A stretch of 64,000 bases of DNA from Streptomyces venezuelae (GTDB lineage Bacteria > Actinomycetota > Actinomycetes > Streptomycetales > Streptomycetaceae): contig NZ_CP029193.1 of NCBI RefSeq assembly GCF_008642355.1, forward strand, positions 7,030,001 through 7,094,000, read 5' to 3'. How positions within the stretch are numbered: the stretch's first letter is position 1; every line of letters starts with the position of its first letter. A program made the position numbers and the translations under genes. Below, piece after piece: positions 1 to 8,059 of the stretch. A model generated the notes under the pieces. The model was given only the letters and a program-made list of their open reading frames with translations. It did not search any database and had not been told where the DNA came from.

Positions 1-2825
1 AGGGCGGGCCGCCCGTCCGCGGGGCCGCCGCGCACCACGCCGTTGCGCTCGCGCAGCTCGTCGACCTCCTGGTCGGGGTGGAGCGCGATGCCCTTCGCGG
101 GCAGGCCCAGCTGCTCCACGAGTGGGCCGAGCGCGGCGAACTTGGCGCCGATCGCGGTGTAGTCGCGCTCCACGACGGCGAGGTTCGGCATCGTCCTGCC
201 GGGCACCGGCTCGCACTCGCCCTTGCGCCAGTCCAGGGCGACGCCGCCGGGCTGCGCGATCTCGCCCGGCGTGTCGTGCTGGAGCGCGGTGGCGACGACG
301 TCCTTGCGCACACCCAGGTGGTCCACGGCCAGCTCGCTGAGCCGGTCGGCGATGGCGCGGAAGGTGTCGAAGTCGGTGCGGGCCTGCCAGGGCGGGTCGA
401 CGGCAGGGGTGAAGGAGTGGACGTAGGGGTGCATGTCGGTGGTCGACAGGTCGTGCTTCTCGTACCAGGTGGCGGCGGGCAGCACCACGTCGGACAGGAG
501 TGTCGACGACGTCTGGCGGAAGTCGAGGGAGACGAGCAGGTCGAGCTTGCCCTCGGGTGCTTCGTCGCGCCAGGTGACGGTGGAGGGCCGCTCGTCCGGG
601 GCCGCCTCCTCCGCCCGCAGCGACGAGTCCGTGCCGAGCAGGTGCTTCGTGAAGTACTCGGCGCCCTTCGCGGACGAGCCGAGCAGGTTGGCGCGCCACA
701 GGGTGAGGACGCGCGGCCAGTTCTCCGGCGCGTCGGGGTCCTCGCAGGCGAACTTGAGGGTGCCCGCCCTGAGTTCGTCGACGACGTTGGCGACGGGATC
801 GCCGGGCACCGCCCCCAGATCGAGGGAGCTGCGGTCGAAGGTCGGATACGACGGCATCCACCCCGTACGGGCGGACAGGGCGAGGCAGTCGGCCCCGGTC
901 ATTCCCGCGAAACGGCCTTCGCCCAACGGCGAGGCGAGCACGTCCGCCGCGAACTTGTCGTAGCGCCACTGGTCGGTGTTGAGGAACCAGTAGGCGGCCC
1001 CGATCATCTGCCGTGGCGGCCTGCTCCAGTCGTTGGCGCTCGCGAGCGTGGCCCAGCCCGTGACCGGCCTGCACTTCTCCTGGCCCACGTAGTGCGCCCA
1101 GCCGCCCCCGTTCCGCCCCTGGCAGCCGGTGAGCTGGAGCAGTGCCAGGAAAGACCGGTAGATCGTCTCCGAGTGGAACCAGTGGTTGGTCCCCGCCCCC
1201 ATGAGGATCATGCAGCGGCCCCGCGACTTCTCGGCCGTCGCGGCGAACTCCCGGGCGATCCGCACGCACTTGGCGGCGGGCACGGAGGTGTGGACCTCCT
1301 GCCAGGCGGGCGTGCCGGGCGCGTCGGCGTCGTCGTACGACGCGGGCCACGCGCCCGGCAGCCCCTCGCGGCCCACGCCGTACTGCGCGAGCAGCAGATC
1401 GAAGACCGTCGTCACCAGCGGCCCTTCCGGTCCGCCGAGCCTGGTCGCGGGCACCCCGCGCCGCACGACCTCGCCGCGGCCCTGGCCGTGCGTGCCGCCC
1501 TCGGTGTCGAACCGGGGCAGCAGCACCTCGACGCCCGCCGCGACCCCCGAACCCTGTAGCGTCAGAACCGGCTCGATGTCACCCAGCTCCAGGTTCCACT
1601 TGCCCTTGCCGGACTCGTTCCACCGGAACCCGAGGGAGCCGTTGGGTACGGCGGCGCGCCCGGTGCGTTCGTCGAGCACGACGGTTTTCCACTCGTCCCC
1701 TTCGCCCTCCTCCGCCCCTTGACCCAGGTCGGAGGCGCGCAGGAACTTGGCGGGCACGTACGCGCCGTCCCGCTCGGCGAGCGTCACGAGGAAGGGCAGG
1801 TCGGTGAACCTGCGGACGTAGTCGTCGAAGAACTCCGTCTGCCGGTCGACGAAGAACTCCCTGAGGATCACGTGCCCCATCGCGAGGGCCAGCGCGCCGT
1901 CCGTGCCCGGATGCGGGTGCAGCCATTCGTCGGCGAACTTGGCGTTGTCGGCGTAGTCGGGCGCCACGACCACGACCTTCTGGCCCCGGTAGCGGGCCTC
2001 GGCCATCCAGTGCGCGTCGGGCGTCCTGGTCACCGGCACATTGGAGCCCCACATCATCAGATACGCGGCGTCCCACCAGTCACCCGACTCCGGTACGTCG
2101 GTCTGGTCGCCGAAGACCTGTGGCGAGGCGACGGGAAGATCCGCGTACCAGTCGTAGAAGGACAGCATCGGTGCGCCGATGAGGCTCATGAAGCGGGCGC
2201 CGGCGGCGTGCGAGACCATGGACATGGCGGGGATGGGGGAGAACCCCGCGACGCGGTCCGGTCCGACGGTCTTGATCGTGTGCACGTGCGCGGCCGCGAT
2301 GATCTCGACGGCCTCGTCCCAGGTGGCCCGCACGAGCCCGCCCTTGCCGCGCGCCCGCTGATACGTCCGCCGGCGCTCCGGGTCCGACTGGATGTCGGCC
2401 CAGGCGAGGACCGGGTCCTTGAGCCGCGCCTTCGCCTCCCGGTACATCTCCAGCAGCACACCGCGCAGGTAGGGGTACCGGACGCGGGTGGGGGAGTACG
2501 TGTACCAGGAGAACGCGGCGCCCCGGGGGCAGCCGCGCGGCTCGTACTCGGGGCGGTCGGGGCCGACGCTCGGATAGTCCGTGGCCTGCGTCTCCCACGT
2601 GATGATGCCGTCCTTGACGTAGACCTTCCAGCGGCACGACCCCGTGCAGTTCACGCCGTGCGTGGAGTTCACGACCTTGTCGTGGCTCCAGCGGTCCCGG
2701 TAGAACGCGTCGGCGTCCCGTCCCCCGGTCAGCCGGACGCTGTGCAGGTCGGGCGCGGCGTCACCCCGCCGGAAGAACTTCCCCGCCCGCAGCAGGGCGG
2801 CGGCGGGCTCGGTCGTCTCTGTCAC
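1..2825 (-). CDS. narG: Respiratory nitrate reductase alpha subunit NarG, C-terminus cut by window edge
   Basis: Catalytic molybdenum (bis-MGD) subunit of membrane-bound nitrate reductase; reduces nitrate to nitrite with electrons from quinol through NarH and NarI. The N-terminus carries the NarG-specific FS0 [4Fe-4S] motif HGVNCTGSC (His56, Cys60, Cys64), followed by WETQATDYP and EPRGCPRG with the last cluster cysteine. TRTPDAH contains Asp270, the expected protein ligand to Mo. About 941 codons are present of a family length near 1,230, so the C-terminus and probably narHJI lie beyond base 1. The start is GTG at 2825, preceded by AGGGAG at good spacing. There is no signal peptide, as expected for a cytoplasm-facing subunit. 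No frameshift is seen in the part present. Identification is secure. Confidence 0.96.
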   Translation of the reverse strand, partial: MTETTEPAAALLRAGKFFRRGDAAPDLHSVRLTGGRDADAFYRDRWSHDKVVNSTHGVNCTGSCRWKVYVKDGIITWETQATDYPSVGPDRPEYEPRGCPRGAAFSWYTYSPTRVRYPYLRGVLLEMYREAKARLKDPVLAWADIQSDPERRRTYQRARGKGGLVRATWDEAVEIIAAAHVHTIKTVGPDRVAGFSPIPAMSMVSHAAGARFMSLIGAPMLSFYDWYADLPVASPQVFGDQTDVPESGDWWDAAYLMMWGSNVPVTRTPDAHWMAEARYRGQKVVVVAPDYADNAKFADEWLHPHPGTDGALALAMGHVILREFFVDRQTEFFDDYVRRFTDLPFLVTLAERDGAYVPAKFLRASDLGQGAEEGEGDEWKTVVLDERTGRAAVPNGSLGFRWNESGKGKWNLELGDIEPVLTLQGSGVAAGVEVLLPRFDTEGGTHGQGRGEVVRRGVPATRLGGPEGPLVTTVFDLLLAQYGVGREGLPGAWPASYDDADAPGTPAWQEVHTSVPAAKCVRIAREFAATAEKSRGRCMILMGAGTNHWFHSETIYRSFLALLQLTGCQGRNGGGWAHYVGQEKCRPVTGWATLASANDWSRPPRQMIGAAYWFLNTDQWRYDKFAADVLASPLGEGRFAGMTGADCLALSARTGWMPSYPTFDRSSLDLGAVPGDPVANVVDELRAGTLKFACEDPDAPENWPRVLTLWRANLLGSSAKGAEYFTKHLLGTDSSLRAEEAAPDERPSTVTWRDEAPEGKLDLLVSLDFRQTSSTLLSDVVLPAATWYEKHDLSTTDMHPYVHSFTPAVDPPWQARTDFDTFRAIADRLSELAVDHLGVRKDVVATALQHDTPGEIAQPGGVALDWRKGECEPVPGRTMPNLAVVERDYTAIGAKFAALGPLVEQLGLPAKGIALHPDQEVDELRERNGVVRGGPADGRPA

Positions 2826-2933
2826 CGTGAAGCTCCCTAGGTCTGCCTCCTGTCGAACCTAGGCGCGGGGACGGCACGGCACCCTGCCGGATTCGGCCGT
2901 ACGGGTGCGGGGGTGTTCCGGGTCCGGCCCGGC

Positions 2934-2950
2934 ATTACCCCGCACGTAAT
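2934..2950. promoter_or_regulatory. Inverted repeat ATTAC-N7-GTAAT in the narG divergent region
   Basis: Perfect 5-bp arms around CCCCGCA between narG (minus) and the small membrane-protein gene (plus). It is AT-rich compared with its surroundings and lies about 110 bp upstream of the narG start. Possible operator; the binding protein is unknown. Confidence 0.3.
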
Positions 2951-2986
2951 CGACCAGCCGCCGCGCGGCCGACAGAGTGATGTCAA

Positions 2987-3020
2987 CGGATCCGGTCCGG
3001 CGCACTCCGGACCGGATCCG
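2987..3020. promoter_or_regulatory. Long perfect hairpin upstream of the 3073 gene
   Basis: CGGATCCGGTCCGG and its exact reverse complement, separated by CGCACT: a 14-bp perfect stem with a 6-base loop. It ends about 37 bp before the ribosome-binding site of the plus-strand gene, so it may be a 5' leader structure. On the minus side it would lie upstream of narG. It could also be an operator or a stop for antisense transcription. No T-run follows. Confidence 0.45.
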
Positions 3021-3072
3021 GGACCCGTACGGCTACCGCTCGGCTCACCCACGCCCCTGGAGGCAGATCGTC

Positions 3073-3519
3073 ATGGCCACGTCCACGTACCCGCTCACCG
3101 CTCTCGCCCGCACCACCGACCCCACGGCGATGCTGCGCCGCTTCCTCGGCCTGGACGCGGTCGTGACCGCCGGGAACGGTGCCGCCTATGCCGCCGTCTC
3201 GGGGCCCCTGGGGGACTTCCTCGGGGTCGACTCGGGGCTGCTGCTCGGGCTCGGGGCCGGTCTCGTGCTCTACGGCATCGGCGTCGCGTTCCTCGCCGCC
3301 CGCAAGAGTCCGCCGCCGTTCGCCGTGCAGGCGGTCGTCGAGGTGAACGCCGTCTGGGCGGTGCTCAGCGTCGTCGCGCTCGTCGCCTGGCTCTCGCCGA
3401 GCACGGCCGGAGCGGTGTGGATCCCGCTCCAGGCCGCGACGGTGGGCGGCTTCGCGGCACTGCAGTACGCGGCGCTGCGCGCCGTGCGGGCGGGCCGCCA
3501 GGGCCTGCCCAGGCCCTAG
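3073..3519 (+). CDS. Small four-helix integral membrane protein, function unknown
   Basis: 148 residues with about four hydrophobic segments (roughly residues 20-42, 48-68, 78-102 and 106-132) and short polar ends. The start is ATG 3073 with GGAGG 9 bases upstream; an in-frame extension back to 2977 lacks a good site and contains the hairpin sequence. The stop is 12 bp from the stop of the convergent MmyB-type regulator, and small actinobacterial membrane proteins of this kind often lie beside regulators. No catalytic motif is visible, so no function is assigned. Confidence 0.8.
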   Translation: MATSTYPLTALARTTDPTAMLRRFLGLDAVVTAGNGAAYAAVSGPLGDFLGVDSGLLLGLGAGLVLYGIGVAFLAARKSPPPFAVQAVVEVNAVWAVLSVVALVAWLSPSTAGAVWIPLQAATVGGFAALQYAALRAVRAGRQGLPRP

Positions 3520-3531
3520 GACATCTGCCGC

Positions 3532-4395
3532 TCAGGACATCTGCTGCTGCAGGTACTTCGACGTCGCCGGGTCGGCCGGGAGCAGCGTCTCGATGGCCAG
3601 CTCGGCGACCGTCACATCCATCGGGGTGTTGAACGTCGAGATGGACGAGATGAAGGACAGCACGTGACCGTCGTGTTCGATGCGCAGCGGCAGCGCGAAG
3701 TAGGGGACCTCCGTACCCGGTTCGAAGGTGTCCTCCCCGGGGTCCGCCACCGGATACGCCGCCACCTCCTCGTACACCTCCCGCAGCGCGTCCGAACGCT
3801 GCAGCGCGATCTGCCGCTCCATCTGGTGCAGCAGATGCCCCCGCCACTCCCGGAGGTTGCGGATCCGGGAGGCCAGGCCCTCTGGGTGGAGGGTGACGCG
3901 CATCGCGTTCAGGGGCCCCTCGAGGAGGTGCGCGGGGAGGCCGTCGAGGATCATCGCGATGCCGCGGTTCGCCGCCACCACGTCGTACTTCGCGTCGACG
4001 ACCAGCGCCGGGTACGGCTCGTACCCCGCGAGGAGCTGGTCGAGCCCCTCGCGCAGCGTGCCCATCGTGGGGTCGTCCAACGGTGTCTCACGGAAGCGCG
4101 GCGCGTAACCCGCCGCCAGGAGCAGGGAGTTGCGCTCCCTCACCGGTACGTCGAGGTGGTCGGCGATACGCAGCAGGAACGCCTCGCTCGGCCGCGACCT
4201 GCCCGTCTCGACGAAGCTGATGTGCCGCGCGGAGGAGTCGGCGCGCAGGGCCAGCTCCAGCTGGCTCACCCGGCGCCGCTCGCGCCAGCCCCTGAGGAGC
4301 GGCCCCACTCCGTTGATGTTCCCGTCGGTGGTCTTCCCCTTGGCCCTGTCGGCCTTGCCTCTGCTGCTCCCCTTGGCGGGCACGGCGGTTGTCAT
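3532..4395 (-). CDS. XRE-family regulator with MmyB-type ligand-binding domain
   Basis: 287 residues. After a basic, low-complexity N-terminus (1-28), a helix-turn-helix of the XRE/Cro type spans about residues 30-85; its core is SQLELALRADSSARHISFVETGRSRPS. The C-terminal two thirds (about 105-275) match the MmyB ligand-binding/PAS-like domain: the PALVVDAKYDVVAANRG region, then NAMRVTLHPEGLASRIRN and the STFNTPMDVTVAEL tail. Members of this Streptomyces family are usually local transcription regulators thought to sense fatty-acyl or other small ligands. The gene is convergent with the membrane protein at 3073 and divergent from the 4497 operon, so either could be its target. Start 4395 is the only sensible start. 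Confidence 0.9.
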   Translation of the reverse strand: MTTAVPAKGSSRGKADRAKGKTTDGNINGVGPLLRGWRERRRVSQLELALRADSSARHISFVETGRSRPSEAFLLRIADHLDVPVRERNSLLLAAGYAPRFRETPLDDPTMGTLREGLDQLLAGYEPYPALVVDAKYDVVAANRGIAMILDGLPAHLLEGPLNAMRVTLHPEGLASRIRNLREWRGHLLHQMERQIALQRSDALREVYEEVAAYPVADPGEDTFEPGTEVPYFALPLRIEHDGHVLSFISSISTFNTPMDVTVAELAIETLLPADPATSKYLQQQMS

Positions 4396-4434
4396 ACGTA
4401 GACCGTAATCGAAAGAATTCGTGGCAGGGCGAGC

Positions 4435-4482
4435 CGAAGACCGGCTCTCCAGAAGACCGACTTTCCAGAAGACCGACTCTTC
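4435..4482 (+). repeat. Three 16-bp imperfect tandem repeats ahead of the 4497 start
   Basis: Units at 4435-4450, 4451-4466 and 4467-4482 share the pattern AGAAGACCGACTnTnC. The next bases (AGAAGGG) begin a fourth unit and form the ribosome-binding site of the pterin dehydratase gene. See the finding on repeats at translation starts. Confidence 0.7.
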
Positions 4483-4496
4483 AGAAGGGCTTGCCC

Positions 4497-4808
4497 GTGA
4501 CTCCCGAACCGCTGTCGCAGAAAGAGATCGAGGACCGTCTCGCCGAACTCCCCGGCTGGACCCTGTCCCCGGACGGCGAACGGATCACCCGCTCCTACCG
4601 GCTCGGCTCGCACTTCGCCGCGACCGGACTGGTCGTCCACATCGCGCAGACACAGGAGGAGCTCGACCACCACAGCGAGCTGACCCTCGGCTACAACACC
4701 GTCTCCCTCGCCGTGAACACGCACGGCGCGGGCGGCGCCCTCACCGCCCTCGACTTCGAACTCGCGGGCAGAGTCGAGAAGTTGGCTCCCGCGCACGGGG
4801 CGGAATGA
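4497..4808 (+). CDS. Pterin-4a-carbinolamine dehydratase
   Basis: 103 residues. It dehydrates 4a-hydroxytetrahydropterin and so recycles the pterin cofactor of aromatic amino acid hydroxylases. The family signature is visible: EELDHHSELTLGYNTVSL, then THGAGGALTALDFELA, with the paired histidines and the downstream TH. The start chosen is GTG 4497 with AGAAGG 8 bases upstream; this removes a low-complexity extension encoded by the tandem repeats. It overlaps the following methyltransferase by ATGA, so the two are translationally coupled. No aromatic amino acid hydroxylase is in view, so the metabolic role here is uncertain. Confidence 0.92.
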   Translation: MTPEPLSQKEIEDRLAELPGWTLSPDGERITRSYRLGSHFAATGLVVHIAQTQEELDHHSELTLGYNTVSLAVNTHGAGGALTALDFELAGRVEKLAPAHGAE

Positions 4809-5566
4809 CGTCGATGCTCGACTACAGCCAGGAAGCCGACCGGTACGACGCCTCGCGCGGCGGTGAGCCCCGCGCCGCTGCCGCCGCCGAAGCGGTCCTC
4901 GGTCTGCTGCCCGCCGGCACGGCCACGCTCCTCGACGTCGCCTGCGGCACCGGCCTGGTCACGCGGCGCCTCGCGGCACACGAAGGGCTGCGGGTGACCG
5001 GCGTCGACGCCGCGTACCGCATGGTGCGTCTCGCGTCGGAGCGGGTGCCGGGCGCCATCGTCCTCGGTGACTGCCGACAACTCCCTTTCCCTGACGGCTC
5101 GTTCGACGCGGTCGCCACGGTCTGGCTGCTGCACCTGCTGTCCGGCCCCGACGAGACGTCCGCGGTCGTCGCCGAGTGCGCGCGGGTGCTCAGGCCCGGC
5201 GGTGTCTACGTCACCACCGTCGACAAGGCCGCCTCGCATGACGTACGCAGCGACATCGACGCCGTGCTCGCGCCGCGCCCGGTGCGGCCCGCGGTCGACC
5301 GGGTCGAGGCCGTCGACGCGTATGCCGCCGAGCACGGGCTCGCGCCGGCCGGCCGGGCCCGGTTCCGCGGCCACGGCCAGGGGCGCTCGCCCCGCTCCAC
5401 GGTCGACGACCTGCGGCGCGGCTGGTTCACGCAGATCCCGCCCGACGGCCCGCTGGCCGCGCGGTTCGCCGAACGGCTCGCCGCCCTGCCCGACCAGGAC
5501 GTGGCGCGCCCCGATCCGCACTTCGGTCTGCGTGCGTACCGCAAGCGGGAACGTTTTTTGCGATAG
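4805..5566 (+). CDS. Class I SAM-dependent methyltransferase
   Basis: 253 residues with a Methyltransf_11-type core. SAM motif I is LLDVACGTGLVTRRLA (about residues 39-54), followed by the acidic GVDAAYRM strand, DCRQLPFPDGSFDAVATVWLLHLL, and RVLRPGGVYVTTV. The C-terminus keeps a GLRAYRK segment typical of small-molecule methyltransferases. It begins with ATG overlapping the stop of the pterin dehydratase, so the two form an operon. The substrate cannot be read from the sequence. Confidence 0.88.
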   Translation: MTSMLDYSQEADRYDASRGGEPRAAAAAEAVLGLLPAGTATLLDVACGTGLVTRRLAAHEGLRVTGVDAAYRMVRLASERVPGAIVLGDCRQLPFPDGSFDAVATVWLLHLLSGPDETSAVVAECARVLRPGGVYVTTVDKAASHDVRSDIDAVLAPRPVRPAVDRVEAVDAYAAEHGLAPAGRARFRGHGQGRSPRSTVDDLRRGWFTQIPPDGPLAARFAERLAALPDQDVARPDPHFGLRAYRKRERFLR

Positions 5567-5654
5567 CGGCAACTTCATTCGCCGGAAACGGGGAAACGGG
5601 AGCAGGCTGGGTCCCGTTCGGACACGACGGCGGACCGGAAGGCGGCACACGGCC

Positions 5655-6539
5655 ATGGGGCAGCATCACGGGCACGGACAGGGACACGGGCACAGCCACG
5701 ACGGGGACATGGGCTGGTCCGCCATGGGCGCCATGCTGGAGCGGTACGCCCGCGTCGCCGCGCCGATGTACGGCGAGGTGGCCGACTGGCTCCGCCGCTG
5801 GGTACCCGAGCCCGGCGTCGTCGTGGACGTCGGCAGCGGCCCCGGCGCCGTCTCGTTCTCGCTGGCCGAGTCGTTCCCCAAGGCGCGGATCGTCGCGGCG
5901 GACCCGGAGGAGGCCCTCCTGGAGCGGGCCCGCGACCGCGCGGCACGCGAAGGCCTGACCGACCGCTTCGACACGGTGCGGGCGGCGCTGCCCGACGAGA
6001 TCGACGACGTGCCCGAGGCGGACCTCCTGTGGCTGTGCAAGTCCCTGCACCACGTCGGTGACCAGGGCGCAGCCCTCTCCGCCCTCGCCGGCCGGCTGGC
6101 ACCCGGCGGCGCCGTCGCCCTCCTGGAGGGCGGCCTGAACGCCCGCTACCTGCCGCGCGACATCGGTTTCGGCCGTCCCGGCCTGCTGTCCCGCCTGGAG
6201 GCGGCGGACGAGGAGTGGTTCGCCGGGATGCGCGACGGGCTGGACGGCTCCAAGGGCACGACGGAGGACTGGCCGGCCCTGCTCACCGCCGCGGGCCTGC
6301 GCCACGTGGCCACCCGCAGCTTCCTCCTCGACCTGCCGTCGCCGCTGTCGGAGGACGCCCGCGCCCACGTGATCACGGAATTCACCCGCCGCCGCGAGAT
6401 GCAGGCCGAGCGCCTCGCCCCGGACGACATCGCCACCTTCGACCGCCTCCTGGACCCGGAGGACCCGGAGGGCCTGCACCGGCGCCCCGACCTGTTCGTG
6501 CTGACGGCACAGACGGTCTACGTGGCGGTCAAGGAGTGA
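5655..6539 (+). CDS. Class I methyltransferase with His-rich N-terminus
   Basis: 294 residues. The first 16 contain the run HHGHGQGHGHSH, a possible metal-binding tail or chance expansion. A methyltransferase core follows: VVVDVGSGPGAVSFSLA (motif I, about 52-68), IVAADPEEALLERARDRA, LLWLCKSLHHVGD, and LAPGGAVALLEGG. The tail LHRRPDLFVLTAQTVYVAVKE is characteristic of actinobacterial members. Start ATG 5655; GAAGG lies about 13 bases upstream. It lies 88 bp after the previous methyltransferase in the same direction and may be co-transcribed. Substrate unknown. Confidence 0.85.
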   Translation: MGQHHGHGQGHGHSHDGDMGWSAMGAMLERYARVAAPMYGEVADWLRRWVPEPGVVVDVGSGPGAVSFSLAESFPKARIVAADPEEALLERARDRAAREGLTDRFDTVRAALPDEIDDVPEADLLWLCKSLHHVGDQGAALSALAGRLAPGGAVALLEGGLNARYLPRDIGFGRPGLLSRLEAADEEWFAGMRDGLDGSKGTTEDWPALLTAAGLRHVATRSFLLDLPSPLSEDARAHVITEFTRRREMQAERLAPDDIATFDRLLDPEDPEGLHRRPDLFVLTAQTVYVAVKE

Positions 6540-6599
6540 CGGGTGACGTCCCGGTGATCCGCCTTGCCGTGCGGCGGGTTGGCGTACGTTCGTGACGGT

Positions 6600-6619
6600 G
6601 CCGGGCCGCGGGGCCCGGC
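6600..6619 (+). promoter_or_regulatory. Hairpin in the leader of the Trypco1-like gene
   Basis: GCCGGGCC, GCGG loop, GGCCCGGC: perfect 8-bp stem ending 13 bp before the GAGGGG ribosome-binding site. TACGTT at 6585 with TTGCCG at 6564 is a weak promoter candidate just upstream. It could instead terminate the preceding methyltransferase transcript. Confidence 0.35.
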
Positions 6620-6644
6620 CGTCCGGCCGAGCGAGGGGACGCCT

Positions 6645-6989
6645 GTGAACGAACTGATGCGGTGGGAGTCCGACGAGGGGCCCGTCGTGGTCGAGGTCGA
6701 CTCACGGGACCCCGGGTTCAGATCCGTGTCGCGGCGCGGCGAGTCCGGCGCGATCCACGACGTCGAGGGCCGCTTCGAGTCGGCCCTGAACAACGTGCGC
6801 GGCGCCGCGATGTCCGCCCTGCGGACCTTCCGGGACAGGGCACTCGACCCCGACACTATCGAACTGGAATTCGGCGTCAAGCTCAGCGCGGAGGCGGGGG
6901 CGGTGATCGCCAAGACGGCGACGGAGGGGCACCTGACGGTGAAGCTGACGTGGTCCCGGCCGCAGGATCAGGGGCAGAGCGGCGTGTAG
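6645..6989 (+). CDS. CU044_2847 / Trypco1-like small domain protein
   Basis: 114 residues. The central and C-terminal part (FESALNNVRGAAMSALR; DPDTIELEFGVKLSAEAGAVIAKTATEGHLTVKLTW) matches the small trypsin-co-occurring domain family (Trypco1, CU044_2847). These proteins are commonly encoded beside trypsin-like proteases or in NTP-dependent conflict systems. The start is GTG 6645 with GAGGGG upstream. Neither neighbour is a protease, kinase or effector, so it is an orphan here. The function is unknown; family membership is by motif recognition only. Confidence 0.7.
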   Translation: MNELMRWESDEGPVVVEVDSRDPGFRSVSRRGESGAIHDVEGRFESALNNVRGAAMSALRTFRDRALDPDTIELEFGVKLSAEAGAVIAKTATEGHLTVKLTWSRPQDQGQSGV

Positions 6990-7069
6990 GACCGACGAGC
7001 CCCCTCCGCCGACTGTTCGCTGATGCGGTCGGCGGAGGAGGCTCGGCGTATGTCGGGCCGCCGTGTGCG

Positions 7070-7903
7070 TCAGGCGACGTCGAAGGTCGCCGGGTCCGGG
7101 CCGATGCGGCGGTCCTCGTTCAGGGCCGAGATCGCGGCCATGTCCTCGGGGTCGAGCTCGAAGTCGAAGACGTCGATGTTCTCCTTGATCCGCGACGGCG
7201 TCACGGACTTGGGGATCACGACGTTGCCCAGCTGGATGTGCCAGCGCAGCACGACCTGCGCGGGGGAGCGCCCGTGCTTCTGGGCGATGGCGATGATCGC
7301 CGGAACCTCCAGGAGGCCCTTGCCCGAGCCGAGGGGCGACCACGCCTCCGTGGCGATGCCCTGCTCCGCGTGGAACGCGCGCGTGGCCTGCTGCTGCAGG
7401 TGCGGGTGCAGCTCGATCTGGTTGACCGCCGGGACGACCGACGTCTCGCCGAGCAGTCGCTCCAGGTGGTCGGGGAGGAAGTTCGAGACGCCGATGGACT
7501 TGGCGCGACCGTCGGCGTGGATCTTCTCGAAGGCCTTGTACGTGTCGATGTACGCGTCCTTGGAGGGCACGGGCCAGTGGATCAGGTACAGGTCCACGTA
7601 GTCGAGGCCGAGCTTCTCCAGCGAGGTGTCGAAGGCGCGCAGGGTCGCGTCGTAGCCCTGGTCGCTGTTCCAGAGCTTCGTCGTGACGAACAGGTCCTCA
7701 CGGGCGACGCCGGAGGCGGCGATCGCCTTGCCCGTGCCTTCTTCGTTGCCGTAGATGGCCGCGGTGTCGATGCTGCGGTACCCGGCCTCCAGCGCCGTGG
7801 CGACGGCCTTCTCGGCCTCGTCGTCCGGAACCTGCCAGACGCCGAAGCCCAGCTGGGGCATCTCGACGCCGTTGTTGAGGGTGATCGGGGGAACCTTGCT
7901 CAC
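7070..7903 (-). CDS. Aldo/keto reductase
   Basis: 277 residues, the usual length of a prokaryotic AKR5-type NADPH-dependent reductase of aldehydes and ketones. The catalytic tetrad is complete: Asp46 and Tyr51 in SIDTAAIYGN, Lys76 in TTKLWNS, His109 in LIHWP. The NADPH-binding end VIPKSVTPSRIKEN is present near residue 240. The start is GTG 7903 with AAGGATCGAGAG just upstream; an in-frame TTG at 7948 would add 15 residues without a better site. It follows the ABC importer genes by 156 bp on the same strand, with a hairpin and an inverted repeat between them, so it is probably a separate unit. Confidence 0.93.
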   Translation of the reverse strand: MSKVPPITLNNGVEMPQLGFGVWQVPDDEAEKAVATALEAGYRSIDTAAIYGNEEGTGKAIAASGVAREDLFVTTKLWNSDQGYDATLRAFDTSLEKLGLDYVDLYLIHWPVPSKDAYIDTYKAFEKIHADGRAKSIGVSNFLPDHLERLLGETSVVPAVNQIELHPHLQQQATRAFHAEQGIATEAWSPLGSGKGLLEVPAIIAIAQKHGRSPAQVVLRWHIQLGNVVIPKSVTPSRIKENIDVFDFELDPEDMAAISALNEDRRIGPDPATFDVA

Positions 7904-7973
7904 GAGCTCTCGATCCTTAAGTCGTCGGGTGTCTGTGTCCATGGTCAACGATCAGCGGTCGTGCTGCATTCCT

Positions 7974-8012
7974 GGAGCACATCGGTTGTCCGGTGTCCCT
8001 GCGATGTGCTCC
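7974..8012. promoter_or_regulatory. 11-bp inverted repeat upstream of the aldo/keto reductase
   Basis: GGAGCACATCG at 7974-7984 and its exact reverse complement CGATGTGCTCC at 8002-8012, separated by 17 bp. It lies about 70-110 bp upstream of the reductase start. The two-half-site geometry suits a dimeric repressor or looping activator. The regulator is not identifiable here. Confidence 0.45.
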
Positions 8013-8027
8013 TGAAACCCCACTCCT

Positions 8028-8041
8028 GCGGGAGAGCCCGC
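8028..8041 (-). terminator. Short hairpin after livG
   Basis: GCGGG, AGAG loop, CCCGC, 19 bp past the livG stop. It is a small GC-rich stem without a U-tract, typical of weak Streptomyces terminators. Confidence 0.3.
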
Positions 8042-8059
8042 GGCCTCCGCCGGAGCGGT

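Noticed and set aside
78..2840. Long plus-strand frames opposite narG
   Set aside because: The minus strand encodes a continuous NarG with cofactor motifs; the plus-strand translations are shadows.
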